A stretch of DNA of 8,530 nucleotides, from assembly GCA_005883865.1 (NCBI GenBank), contig VBAO01000130.1:1-8530 (forward strand), in the 5' to 3' direction. Source of the DNA: Candidatus Segetimicrobium genomatis. GTDB taxonomy: Bacteria; Sysuimicrobiota; Sysuimicrobiia; Sysuimicrobiales; Segetimicrobiaceae. Under the pieces are notes generated by a model. It ran no database searches. It was not told the origin of the DNA and was given only the letters and a program-made list of their open reading frames with translations. The position numbers and the translations under genes were made by a program. Numbering within the stretch: the stretch's first letter is position 1; each line of letters starts with the position of its first letter. Shown here one piece after another: positions 1 through 6,078 of the stretch.

Positions 1-55
1 ACCCGGGACGCGCCCAGGTGCGCGGTCGGGACGTCGCCGTAGGGGGGCGGGCGGG

Positions 56-667
56 CTAGCTCTTGTGGAACCGGCGCTCCTGGTCCTGGAAGATGCGGCT
101 GACCGTGACCGTGGTCCCCGCGCTGTGCAGGTAGGTCAGGAGGGCTTTGCGGATCTCGGGGTCCGCAGGCAGCTGGCGGAGGTGGATCCGCCGCACGCGG
201 CCGGCGGCGACGTCGCGGACCAGAAACACCCACCCGGCGAGGCCGCGAGTCGAGAGGAGCTCGATCAACTCGTCCGCGGTGCAGGCCGGCGCCTCGGGAG
301 GCGCGGGCGGGGACTCGGTCTTACCGTCGGTCGCGGGGACCTCACCGGCGCCGTCGTGAATCAGCCTCCACCGGCGCTTCTCGTCGGCGGCGAAATCCAG
401 ATAATCCTCGGGGCACACGTAGAGGCGGGACGGTCGGAGTGACTCCCGGGGTTCGCGGAGTTCAACGCAATACCATCCCTGATCGCCGGACCGCCGCTCC
501 TTCGGGCACTTGAAGCAGCGCTCCACGCCGGAGTTCCGGGGTGCTTCGGACGCGTCCAGGATGGGCCCCCACGCGATCGTGTGGACAGAGGTTCCCGCTT
601 CGGTCGCGTCTCCGTCCTGCGGGGTACATGCCCCAAAATGGAAGAGGCTAGACGATGGGCCGGACAA
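56..667 (-). CDS. Hypothetical protein with four-cysteine N-terminal segment
   Basis: I do not recognise this family. The frame is open to a TAG at 56-58 and has strongly GC-biased third positions from about residue 48 onward, which supports a real gene. The longest reading starts at TTG 665-667 (203 residues). Codon use is poorer over the first ~45 residues, so a start at GTG 524-526 (156 residues) is quite possible; neither has a convincing ribosome binding site. With the long numbering, Cys51, Cys54, Cys67 and Cys85 (CFKC, WYC, VCPEDY) could bind one zinc. A Pro/Ala/Glu-rich linker (about 108-130) leads to a C-terminal domain (about 131-203) with predicted helix and strand alternation and many Arg. 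No signal peptide or membrane segment is visible. It lies 32 bases after tRNA-Tyr on the same strand with no T-rich terminator between, so it may be transcribed from the tRNA promoter. Function unknown. Confidence 0.7.
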   Translation of the reverse strand: MSGPSSSLFHFGACTPQDGDATEAGTSVHTIAWGPILDASEAPRNSGVERCFKCPKERRSGDQGWYCVELREPRESLRPSRLYVCPEDYLDFAADEKRRWRLIHDGAGEVPATDGKTESPPAPPEAPACTADELIELLSTRGLAGWVFLVRDVAAGRVRRIHLRQLPADPEIRKALLTYLHSAGTTVTVSRIFQDQERRFHKS

Positions 668-699
668 GGGTCATCACGGGGACCGTTCGATGAACGTGA

Positions 700-786
700 T
701 GGTGGGGAGGGAAGGATTCGAACCTCCGAAGGCGTTCCGCCAGCTGATCTACAGTCAGCTCCCGTTGGCCGCTTGGGTACCTCCCC
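700..786 (-). tRNA. tRNA-Tyr (anticodon GTA)
   Basis: Read on the minus strand, the 7-bp acceptor stem pairs GGGGAGG (786-780) with CCTCCCC (710-704), followed by discriminator A and an encoded CCA (702-700). The anticodon loop reads CTGTAGA with GTA in the middle, the T arm contains GGTTCGAATCC, and there is a long variable arm as expected of a class II bacterial tRNA-Tyr; 87 nt in total. It sits 56 bases downstream of the interrupted oxidoreductase gene and is served by its own promoter at 798-826. Confidence 0.97.
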
Positions 787-797
787 GATCCTCTCCG

Positions 798-826
798 AGT
801 GTAGGTAGAACACCCCCCCCTGTCAA
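798..826 (-). promoter_or_regulatory. Sigma70-type promoter of tRNA-Tyr
   Basis: On the minus strand there is a perfect -35 TTGACA (826-821), a 17-base spacer containing a run of G, and a -10 TACACT (803-798, 4 of 6 matches). The predicted start is near 791, about five bases before the mature 5' end of tRNA-Tyr at 786. Both sequence and position fit well. It lies between the stop of the oxidoreductase gene (843) and the tRNA, so tRNA expression does not depend on the upstream operon. Confidence 0.8.
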
Positions 827-842
827 CCAGCGTCGCAGCGCC

Positions 843-1805
843 TCACGCGAGTCGCGGCAGGACCTCCCGAGCCACCAGGTGGAGGGCGTCCAGATCCTCC
901 TGGTCATAGAACTGCAGCATGAAGCGGCCGATCCCTTCCTCGGCCAGGTCGCGCATTTGCCCGACGATCTCCTCCGGCGAGCCGACCAGCCATCCCTCGT
1001 TCCGCAACGTGTCGGGCAGCTTGGCGGCCGGGACGGCGGCGCGCGGGGGGACGTACTCCTGGATCTTTCGCGCCCGCCGTTCGAGCGCCGCGCCGTTCTC
1101 GGCGATGAGAAAGCCCCCCATCCACGACCGCCGGATCGTGCGCGGATCTCGGTCGATCCGCCGGCATGCGGCGACCAGCATCTCGGTCTTCGCGCGCACA
1201 TCCGCGGGAGGCCGGCTGCCCCCGCAGTTCCACTCGTCGGCGTGTCTGGCCACCACCTCCAGCACGCGCGGGCCTTTGCCGCCGATGATCACGGGGATGC
1301 GAGGCCGCTGGAGGGGCTTTGGCCATCCCACCCCGCCGTCGAGCCGGTAGTACCGGCCCTCGAACCTCGCGGGTCCGTCCTCCCATAGGGCGCGGATCAC
1401 CTGCACGCTTTCGTCGAGCCGCCGGATCCGCTCGCCGACCCGGGGATAGGGAATGCCGAACGCCTGATGCTCGCGGTCGTGTCACCCTGCGCCGACCCCC
1501 AACTCGAGCCGTCCGCCGGACAACACGTCCACGGCCGCCGCCTGGCGCGCCAGCACCGATGGGTGGTGAAAGGTGATCGGACACACGAGCGGGCCGAACC
1601 GGAGGCGGCGGGTGATCGCGGCAAGGTGGGCCAGCGAGGCCCAGGTGTCCAGGCCCGGCCGGGTGGGGACATCGTAGAGGGAGAACAGATGGTCCGACCG
1701 CCACAGGGACTCGAACCCCAACGCCTCGGCCGTTTCGGCGATCCGCCGCCAGCGCTCCCACGTCAACCCCTCCTGCCCTTCGATCATGACGCCCACCCGG
1801 AGCAT
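843..1805 (-). pseudogene. LLM-class F420-dependent oxidoreductase (luciferase-like), interrupted by an in-frame TGA
   Basis: Together the frame encodes 320 residues of a luciferase-like (beta/alpha)8 monooxygenase/F420-dependent oxidoreductase, closest in pattern to the TIGR03560-type LLM proteins. ATG 1803-1805 follows a good GGGAGGTG ribosome binding site. The family landmarks appear in order: the N-terminal strand, AETAEALGFESLWRSDH (about 23-39), LSGGRLELGVGAG (about 95-107), then HDREHQAFGIPYP, PLQRPRIPVIIGGKG and a C-terminal VGSPEEIVGQMRDL. Codon 108 (1484-1482) is TGA, directly between GVGAG and HDREH, where relatives have Trp (GAGWHxxEH); one base change from TGG explains it. The frame is otherwise unbroken, so without readthrough the products are a 107-residue N-terminal fragment and, at most, a 187-residue fragment from GTG 1406. 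It is the last of three closely spaced minus-strand genes. Enzyme class is clear; substrate is unknown. The stop could be a true mutation, readthrough, or a sequencing error. Confidence 0.85.
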
Positions 1806-1860
1806 CCCCGCACCTCCCAGATCGAATTGGGACGCGTTCCCGCCACCCGACGCCGCGGGG

Positions 1861-2907
1861 TCAGGAGGGGGCGCCGAGGCGCGAGATCAGGTCGAGATCG
1901 CGCCCACGCTCTACGTCCAGGATCGTGCGGATCTCCCCTCCACGGCTGCCGCGGTGCACGATCGCCGCCGCGGCGGCGGCCATCGCGCGCGGATCTTCGC
2001 GGGCGGCGAACGACACGTTGCGCCCGACCATGGCGCCGCGGACGTTCGGCCCTGCCGCCATCCCCCGGGCAAACCCTTCCAGCACCGCCGCCGGGTCCTC
2101 GCGCACTTCGCCCCCCAGCATGAGGATCGGGAGGGTCGTGGCCCCGGCCACCCGGTCGTATCCGGGCCCGTAGGGCAGCTTCAGCCACGTGCCGGCCGAG
2201 GACGTTCCCAGCCCCGCCGCCACGCCGGCCATCCGGATCAGGCTCTCGGCATCGGTCCGCGTCCGGTAGCCCTGAGGCGTGCGCTCGACCGGCATCGCTT
2301 CCAGGAACACGGTGAGGCCGCGCGCGTGGCACGCGTCGATCTCCGTCGCGCACCGCTCGAGGGTCTGGACGCCGGCCGCATCCTCCGGATCGACCCGAAC
2401 CATGAGCTTGGCCCCGTCGCATCGGAGGCCGGCCAGCCCCTCGGCGGTAAACGCGGTCATCCGGTCGTCCAGCTCGAAGACCGTCCCCGACAGTCCCCCT
2501 CGATTCATGCACCCGATCAGGACCTTCCCGTCGAGCCACCCCTGCCCCGTCCGACGGCGCGCCAGGTGGCTCAGCATCAGCACCTCCTCCACGATATCCG
2601 GAGTGGCCATCAGCCCATCGACGCCGGGGGCGGTGAGGACTCGGAGGATCCGGCCGAGGAGCTCCCACCGGTTCCCCATCCGTACGGGATCGGCCCCGAC
2701 CCGCGTCACCATCCGGGCCGGATGATCCGCCGCGAGGATCAGCAGCCGGCCGTGGGGCGCGACGGCGGGACGGCGGACTCGGGCGCCGGCTTCCTCGTGC
2801 GGCGCCTGAGGCCGCTGCACCCGGAGATCGAGGAGCGCCTCGTACCACGACCCCGGGAGAAATGCGCGCGCGCTGAACGCCTGCCGGACCGACCGCGTCT
2901 TCGCCAT
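1861..2907 (-). CDS. Cgl0159-like (beta/alpha)8 aldolase family protein
   Basis: A 348-residue protein resembling the Cgl0159-type (beta/alpha)8 family, which is related to class I aldolases (DeoC/LacD-like) and is named after a protein in the Corynebacterium inositol cluster. The recognisable core begins at about residue 52 with HGRLLILAADHPAR, followed by the strand/helix pattern of a TIM barrel: LIGCMNRGGL (about 131-140), GAKLMVRVDPEDAAGV (about 165-180), LTVFLEAMP (about 208-216), WLKLPYG (about 241-247), ILMLGGEV (about 271-278) and GRNV near 315, the last two fitting a phosphate-binding end. Lys243 in WLKLPYG is a candidate Schiff-base lysine by position only. I chose ATG 2905-2907; an in-frame start at 2991 would overlap the upstream SDR by more than 50 bases. 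This start leaves 28 bases after the SDR stop and a GGGAGGGG purine tract upstream. The gap to the next gene is 55 bases, so an operon is likely. Likely a carbohydrate or polyol-acid aldolase; substrate unknown. Confidence 0.8.
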   Translation of the reverse strand: MAKTRSVRQAFSARAFLPGSWYEALLDLRVQRPQAPHEEAGARVRRPAVAPHGRLLILAADHPARMVTRVGADPVRMGNRWELLGRILRVLTAPGVDGLMATPDIVEEVLMLSHLARRRTGQGWLDGKVLIGCMNRGGLSGTVFELDDRMTAFTAEGLAGLRCDGAKLMVRVDPEDAAGVQTLERCATEIDACHARGLTVFLEAMPVERTPQGYRTRTDAESLIRMAGVAAGLGTSSAGTWLKLPYGPGYDRVAGATTLPILMLGGEVREDPAAVLEGFARGMAAGPNVRGAMVGRNVSFAAREDPRAMAAAAAAIVHRGSRGGEIRTILDVERGRDLDLISRLGAPS

Positions 2908-2935
2908 CCGCTCAGGGCCCCCTCCCGGATCCCGG

Positions 2936-3718
2936 CTACCCTCGGCTGTACGGAAGGAAGTACCGCCCCGCGCTCGACCCGCCGTCGACATCCAGCACGG
3001 CGCCCGTGATGAACTCGGCGCCCGGCGACGCGAGGAACAGGACGGCGTCGGCGATCTCCGACGGCTCGCCCATCCGGCCCCACGGAATGGTCGTCATGAG
3101 CGTCTCCCGGTAGCGGGGGTTCACGTCTCCCCGACGTCCCACGTCGATCAGGCCCGGCGAGACCACGTTGACGTGGATCCGGTGGTCGGCGAGCTCCTGC
3201 GCGAGGACCCGGCTAAACATCACGAGCCCCGCCTTCGAGGCGCAGTAATGGGCGGCCCCGCGCCGCGCCGATTTGTAGGCCCCGGACGCGATGTTCACGA
3301 TATGGCCTGCCCGTCGCTCCGCGACCATCCGGCGGGCCGCGGCCTGAGACATCAGAAACGTCCCTTTGAGATTGGTGTCGATCACCGCGTTCCACTGATC
3401 CTCCGGCATGTCGAGCACCGGGCAGTTCGGATACACCCCGGCGTTGTTGACCAGGATGTCCAGGTGGCCGAGATGGCGCACCGCCTCCTCGATGATCCGC
3501 TCGACGCCGGCCTGCGTCCGAACGTCCCCCGGCACTGCCACCGCGCGGCCGGGCGCGTCCTCGATCGCGGCGACCGTCTCCGCCACGCGGTCCGGGTGAA
3601 GGTCGACGACGGCCACCGCGGCGCCCCGTCGGGCGAAGGCCGTGGCGATCGCGCGTCCAATCCCGGCCCCGGCACCCGTCACCACCGCCCCGCGTCCGGC
3701 GAACCCATGCTCGGCCAT
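2936..3718 (-). CDS. SDR-family NAD(P)-dependent oxidoreductase
   Basis: A 260-residue classical short-chain dehydrogenase/reductase, of normal length. Visible landmarks: the nucleotide-binding TGAGAGIG (14-21), Asp39 at the end of the second strand (AVVDL), which favours NAD over NADP, GDV (64-66), NNAGVYP (91-97), DTN (Asn116), Ser145, the YCASK motif with Tyr158 and Lys162, and SPGLI (187-191). The full Asn-Ser-Tyr-Lys tetrad is present, so an active enzyme is expected. The C-terminus ends GAVLDVDGG plus about 13 further residues (SSAGRYFLPYSRG), a tail longer than in many FabG-like SDRs. ATG 3716-3718 starts exactly one short strand before the Rossmann motif, with a G-rich tract upstream; the open frame extends to 4189 but that part reads as non-protein and is antisense to another gene. 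It is first in a minus-strand series with the aldolase and oxidoreductase. Probably oxidises a sugar or polyol alcohol, judged from context. Confidence 0.93.
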   Translation of the reverse strand: MAEHGFAGRGAVVTGAGAGIGRAIATAFARRGAAVAVVDLHPDRVAETVAAIEDAPGRAVAVPGDVRTQAGVERIIEEAVRHLGHLDILVNNAGVYPNCPVLDMPEDQWNAVIDTNLKGTFLMSQAAARRMVAERRAGHIVNIASGAYKSARRGAAHYCASKAGLVMFSRVLAQELADHRIHVNVVSPGLIDVGRRGDVNPRYRETLMTTIPWGRMGEPSEIADAVLFLASPGAEFITGAVLDVDGGSSAGRYFLPYSRG

Positions 3719-3838
3719 CCCCGCACCCCCCGGCGATCGACTCTCGGGCACGCCCCCACCCGTGAAATGAGGAGATTCGCCGCGGGGCGCCGAAGTACCG
3801 TTTTGCGCGTCATCCCACGGGCGGGGGGAAACAGCCGG

Positions 3839-4201
3839 ATGGGCATCACGGATCGGATCGTCCTGCTCGTCATCGTCTTCGGGCTGGTGGTGACCCTGAT
3901 CTGGTTCCTGCGGGCGCTGGCGGGCTACCCGCGCGATCCCGCGGCATCCACGCCCGCCGCGGCCGTCGAGGGCGATCTCACCCATCGGATGGCTCCCCCC
4001 AAGCTCGGGTGGAACTGGGGAGCGTTCTTCCTGGGGCCGCTGTGGTATTTTCTGCGCGGGCTCTGGGTCTACGCCGTGATCCTCACCATCCTGATCATGC
4101 TGTCCGGCGGAATCCTCCTGCCGTTCGTGATGATCTACGCCGGGCTGAAGGCGACCGAGACCCTTGAAGACGCCCGCCTCGCGCGGCACACCGTCTACTG
4201 A
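3839..4201 (+). CDS. Small DUF2628-like membrane protein
   Basis: A 120-residue protein with an N-terminal hydrophobic segment (about 7-27), a short polar Ala/Pro linker (about 30-55), then WNWGAFFLGPLWYFLRGLW (58-76) and a long hydrophobic stretch (about 76-101). The W-N-W-x-A-F-F-L-G-P-L-W pattern is characteristic of DUF2628 and related membrane proteins of unknown function, which is the basis for the call. ATG 3839-3841 follows a purine-rich GGGGGGAAA; the frame extends further upstream but that part is antisense to the SDR and has no protein character. It is divergent from the SDR operon, separated by 120 bases that must hold both promoters, although I could not identify clear -35/-10 boxes there. 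A strong hairpin follows the stop by 18 bases. Probably an inner-membrane protein; role unknown. Confidence 0.8.
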   Translation: MGITDRIVLLVIVFGLVVTLIWFLRALAGYPRDPAASTPAAAVEGDLTHRMAPPKLGWNWGAFFLGPLWYFLRGLWVYAVILTILIMLSGGILLPFVMIYAGLKATETLEDARLARHTVY

Positions 4202-4219
4202 CGCCCCGCGAGAAACGCC

Positions 4220-4252
4220 GAGGCCCTCGGGGTCGCCGACCCCGAGGGCCTC
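4220..4252 (+). terminator. Strong terminator-like hairpin, 15-bp perfect stem
   Basis: GAGGCCCTCGGGGTC (4220-4234) pairs without mismatch with GACCCCGAGGGCCTC (4238-4252) around a GCC loop. Outside it CGAGA (4209-4213) can also pair with TCTCG (4254-4258). It begins 18 bases after the DUF2628-like gene and ends 47 bases before the stop of the convergent small secreted protein at 4300, so it could end transcription from both sides. There is no U-tract on either strand, so it is not a textbook intrinsic terminator. Confidence 0.7.
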
Positions 4253-4299
4253 GTCTCGTGACTTCGACGTCTACCGGTCAGACGGAACGCCGCCTAGGA

Positions 4300-4509
4300 T
4301 CAGGGCTTGCCCCGCTCCCGCGAGAAATCGCATGGGAACGTGCTGTCGTCCGTCAGTACTGGGAGAGACACGCAGCCGGAAACGGTGGGGTTGTCCGCCC
4401 CTCCGCTCCATGTGCCGTTACCGCCGTGAGCTAGGGCGGTGCCGAGGGAAACGAACCCAAGCCCTGCTCCGATCACTGCCACTGCCAATGCAAGGGCGAC
4501 GTACCGCAT
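4300..4509 (-). CDS. Small secreted two-cysteine protein A
   Basis: A 69-residue protein of unknown family. ATG 4507-4509 follows a near-perfect ribosome binding site AGGAGGTG (4522-4515) with a 5-base gap, which is strong evidence that this short frame is translated. Residues 1-27 form a signal peptide: MRY, a hydrophobic core of Ala/Val/Leu/Gly, and a GTALA cleavage motif before His28. The mature part, about 42 residues, is Gly-rich at first (HGGNGTWSGG), then has PTVSG, Cys46 and Cys60 with the cysteines 14 positions apart, and a charged tail ending RERGKP. It resembles the neighbouring protein at 4630-4842 in signal peptide, PTV motif, cysteine spacing and ribosome binding site, so the two are probably paralogues. 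There is no lipobox; the protein should be exported and could form one disulfide. Function unknown. Confidence 0.75.
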   Translation of the reverse strand: MRYVALALAVAVIGAGLGFVSLGTALAHGGNGTWSGGADNPTVSGCVSLPVLTDDSTFPCDFSRERGKP

Positions 4510-4570
4510 CCATACACCTCCTGGAGTTTTTCGTACACCCTTCGAATACCCAAGGCCTGCGACCCCTAGA

Positions 4571-4593
4571 CTCGGGAGGGCGCGCCTCCCGAG
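4571..4593. repeat. Inverted repeat between the two small secreted protein genes
   Basis: CTCGGGAGG (4571-4579) and CCTCCCGAG (4585-4593) form a 9-bp perfect stem with a 5-base loop. It lies 36 bases downstream of the stop of the 4630-4842 gene and 61 bases upstream of the next start, with no T-run on either side. It may be a terminator or attenuator limiting readthrough between the two paralogues, or an mRNA-stabilising stem-loop. Nothing else is seen in 4510-4629 except the ribosome binding site of the downstream gene. Confidence 0.45.
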
Positions 4594-4629
4594 AATTCTC
4601 CGGAGCGCATGCCGCCGGATTGCGAGCCG

Positions 4630-4842
4630 TTACTCCGAGGTCAACCCCCCGTTGCCGCCGGAAACAGCATCGGGTCGATCGGAGCAGGATCCAATGGGCC
4701 AAACTGTGGGAGCCATCGGGACGATGCAAAACGAGAGTTCGCCCACCGTCGGGGCTTGGGCAGGCGCCACGTCGGCCCAGGCGACGCCGATGGACACCGC
4801 CCATACTGTCGTGAGGGTTGCGAAGAGCGTTGCAAGACGCAT
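4630..4842 (-). CDS. Small secreted two-cysteine protein B
   Basis: A 70-residue protein of unknown family. ATG 4840-4842 is preferred over the in-frame GTG at 4851 because AGGAGGTG (4856-4849) lies six bases before the ATG and overlaps the GTG. Residues 1-23 form a signal peptide (MRLATL, hydrophobic core, GVAWA cleavage motif before Asp24). The mature part has APTVGELSF, then Cys39 and Cys53, again 14 positions apart, and a tail rich in Ser, Gly and Asp. It shares the PTV-Cys-x13-Cys plan with protein A at 4300-4509. The stop is TAA at 4630-4632. A likely promoter with two dyads lies upstream at 4877-4923. It should be exported and may carry one disulfide. There is no lipobox, no obvious toxin or bacteriocin leader (no double-Gly), and no recognised domain. 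Confidence 0.72.
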   Translation of the reverse strand: MRLATLFATLTTVWAVSIGVAWADVAPAQAPTVGELSFCIVPMAPTVWPIGSCSDRPDAVSGGNGGLTSE

Positions 4843-4876
4843 GGGGTTCACCTCCTGGGGATGCCACTACAGGGCC

Positions 4877-4891
4877 GGTATAGTCTATACC
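4877..4891. promoter_or_regulatory. Operator-like dyad GGTATAG-T-CTATACC
   Basis: A perfect 15-base palindrome with 7-bp arms around a single T. It covers the proposed -10 region, a position where a bound repressor would block initiation. Its half-site GGTATAG differs by one base from the half-site GGTCTAG of the dyad at 4907-4923. The regulator is unknown and none is encoded nearby apart from the ECF sigma factor. Confidence 0.45.
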
Positions 4892-4905
4892 CTTGGCGTG
4901 GTCAG
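4877..4905 (-). promoter_or_regulatory. Candidate sigma70 promoter of the small secreted protein genes
   Basis: Minus strand: -35 CTGACC (4905-4900, 4 of 6), a 17-base spacer, -10 TATACC (4882-4877, 4 of 6). The predicted start near 4870 gives a leader of about 28 bases that contains the ribosome binding site at 4856-4849. Local AT content is high for this window. Two inverted repeats overlap or flank it, suggesting regulation. The boxes are imperfect, so the call is moderate. Confidence 0.5.
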
Positions 4906-4906
4906 G

Positions 4907-4923
4907 CTAGACCTCTGGTCTAG
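4907..4923. promoter_or_regulatory. Operator-like dyad CTAGACC-TCT-GGTCTAG
   Basis: A perfect 7-bp inverted repeat with a 3-base centre, starting one base upstream of the proposed -35 element (4900-4905). The placement fits either an activator site or a second repressor half of a two-site operator. The half-sites face outward here and inward in the 4877-4891 dyad. The rest of 4924-4962 up to the stop of the permease gene shows nothing further of note. Confidence 0.4.
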
Positions 4924-4962
4924 GGTGAACTCCCGAGGGAACCTTCCCCATAAAGGCGGTCG

Positions 4963-5937
4963 TCACCCAACCTGCCTCACTGCGGGCCCCGCACGATATC
5001 CGGAAGGTCCGCGCAAGGGATCCCGCTGTGGGGCCGCCGGCCGCCGCGCGACTCCAAGGCCTACGAGCGTGAGCGCGGCCCCGGCGATCTTGAGCGGCCC
5101 GAACCCTTCACCCAGCAACACCCACGACGTGCCGGCCCCGATGATCGGCACAAGGTACATGAACAGGGAAGCGCGCGCCACCCCCAGGCGCGCCATCACC
5201 CAGTTCCACAGCGTCCACGCGACGTACACGGGGACCACGACCGTCCAGGCGAACGCCGCCCATCCGGCGGGGGTGATGCGGCTCCACGCTTGAGCCGGCA
5301 TCCACGAAAGCGACAGGAGGATGATCGGCACCGTCCCGATCGTGAGCGTGGACGCCATCAGGGCGGCCAGCGGGTAGCGGGCGAGGAGCGACCGACTGGT
5401 CACGCTGTAGCCCGCAAAGAAGAGGGCCGCCGCCAGGCTGAGGAGATCGCCTCGTCCCGACGGACCGGCTCCGGCACCCACCGCGGGGAGCATGAACACG
5501 ACGATGCCGGCGAGCGCGGCGAGCATCCCCGCGACCTGCCGTCGACCGATCGTCTCGAGCCGGAGCAGCCGGGTCAGCAGGGTCATGAACAGCGGCGCCG
5601 TCGCGACCAGCAGCGCGTTCGAAAACGCGGTCGTCGTGCTCAACCCCACGGTGCTGAGCGGGATGTAGAACGAGTACCCTAGCAGGCCGGCGAGCGCGAG
5701 ACGCGGAAGGTCGCCGCGTGCCACCCTGAAGGGTTCGCCGGTCCGGCGGATCCGCCAGACCAGGACCCCCCAACTCAGCGCCAGCAACCCGAGATACCGC
5801 AGGGACATGAAGGCCGGGATGTTGAACTGATCCAGAGCGAACTTCGTGATGGCGAAGCCGGCTCCCCAGATCGCCACAACCAGCAACGCGACCAGTTCGG
5901 GCAGGTGCCGCTGCCACAGCCGTTGGGATTGTCTCAT
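4963..5937 (-). CDS. EamA-family (DMT superfamily) transporter
   Basis: A 324-residue polytopic membrane protein with the EamA duplication: about residues 13-143 and 163-290 each hold five hydrophobic segments, about ten in all. The first repeat has the family opening ALLVVAIWGAGFAITKFAL, then PAFMSLRYLG, and AFSNALLVATAPLFMTLLTRLL near the end of repeat one. The second repeat closes with SLFMYLVPIIGAGTSWVLLGE, a typical EamA signature. Length is slightly above the usual ~300 because of a ~30-residue polar C-terminal tail rich in Arg, Pro and Gly. ATG 5935-5937 has an AAAGGGG tract upstream. It is divergent from the ECF sigma gene across a 141-base gap. DMT permeases typically export small metabolites such as amino acids; the substrate cannot be read from the sequence. 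Confidence 0.93.
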   Translation of the reverse strand: MRQSQRLWQRHLPELVALLVVAIWGAGFAITKFALDQFNIPAFMSLRYLGLLALSWGVLVWRIRRTGEPFRVARGDLPRLALAGLLGYSFYIPLSTVGLSTTTAFSNALLVATAPLFMTLLTRLLRLETIGRRQVAGMLAALAGIVVFMLPAVGAGAGPSGRGDLLSLAAALFFAGYSVTSRSLLARYPLAALMASTLTIGTVPIILLSLSWMPAQAWSRITPAGWAAFAWTVVVPVYVAWTLWNWVMARLGVARASLFMYLVPIIGAGTSWVLLGEGFGPLKIAGAALTLVGLGVARRPAAPQRDPLRGPSGYRAGPAVRQVG

Positions 5938-6078
5938 GTGACGCCCCTTTCGCCACCCGGCGTATCATGGTGGCTCCACCGCCTTGAACACGGGACGGCC
6001 GGACCTGGTTGCAACTTTTTCCAAGTTCGTGTGTTTTCAGGGGTGAGGGACAGCGGGCTCAGGGTCCGGAGGGATGCG
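5938..6078. promoter_or_regulatory. Divergent intergenic region between EamA and ECF sigma genes
   Basis: This stretch must hold promoters for both directions. For the sigma operon, 6009-6037 is an AT-rich block with TTGCAACTTTTT followed by CGTGTGTTTT; GCAAC/CGTnT-like pairs resemble ECF-type promoters and would fit autoregulation, but the spacer of 12 bases between GCAAC and CGTGT is shorter than usual. AACTT (6013-6017) and AAGTT (6023-6027) form a small dyad within it. GGTGG-CT-CCACC (5969-5980) is another short dyad. No convincing sigma70 box was found for the permease gene. Confidence 0.3.

Noticed and set aside
672..701. Dyad CATCACG/CGTGATG just downstream of tRNA-Tyr as a terminator
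   Set aside because: One arm overlaps the encoded CCA of the tRNA, the loop is 16 bases and no T-run follows; probably coincidence or a processing structure at best.
1482..1484. Global reassignment of TGA to tryptophan as explanation of the in-frame TGA
   Set aside because: TGA serves as the stop of the same oxidoreductase gene and of the aldolase, DUF2628-like protein, secreted protein A, permease, sigma factor and terminal SDR, each at the expected family length, and Trp is coded by TGG throughout.
1786..3009. 407-codon plus-strand open frame opposite the aldolase
   Set aside because: It is rich in Arg, Pro and His, has no family pattern and is explained as a shadow of GC-biased third positions of the minus-strand aldolase gene.
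3719..4189. Long N-terminal extension of the SDR gene (minus strand, start at 4189)
   Set aside because: The extension is antisense to the DUF2628-like gene, is low in hydrophobic residues and has no domain character; the SDR fold starts normally at ATG 3718.
5905..6078. Upstream starts for the ECF sigma factor (GTG 5905 or GTG 6041)
   Set aside because: The first runs antisense into the permease gene and the second lacks a ribosome binding site; GTG 6079 has GGAGG seven bases upstream and fits the usual ECF length.
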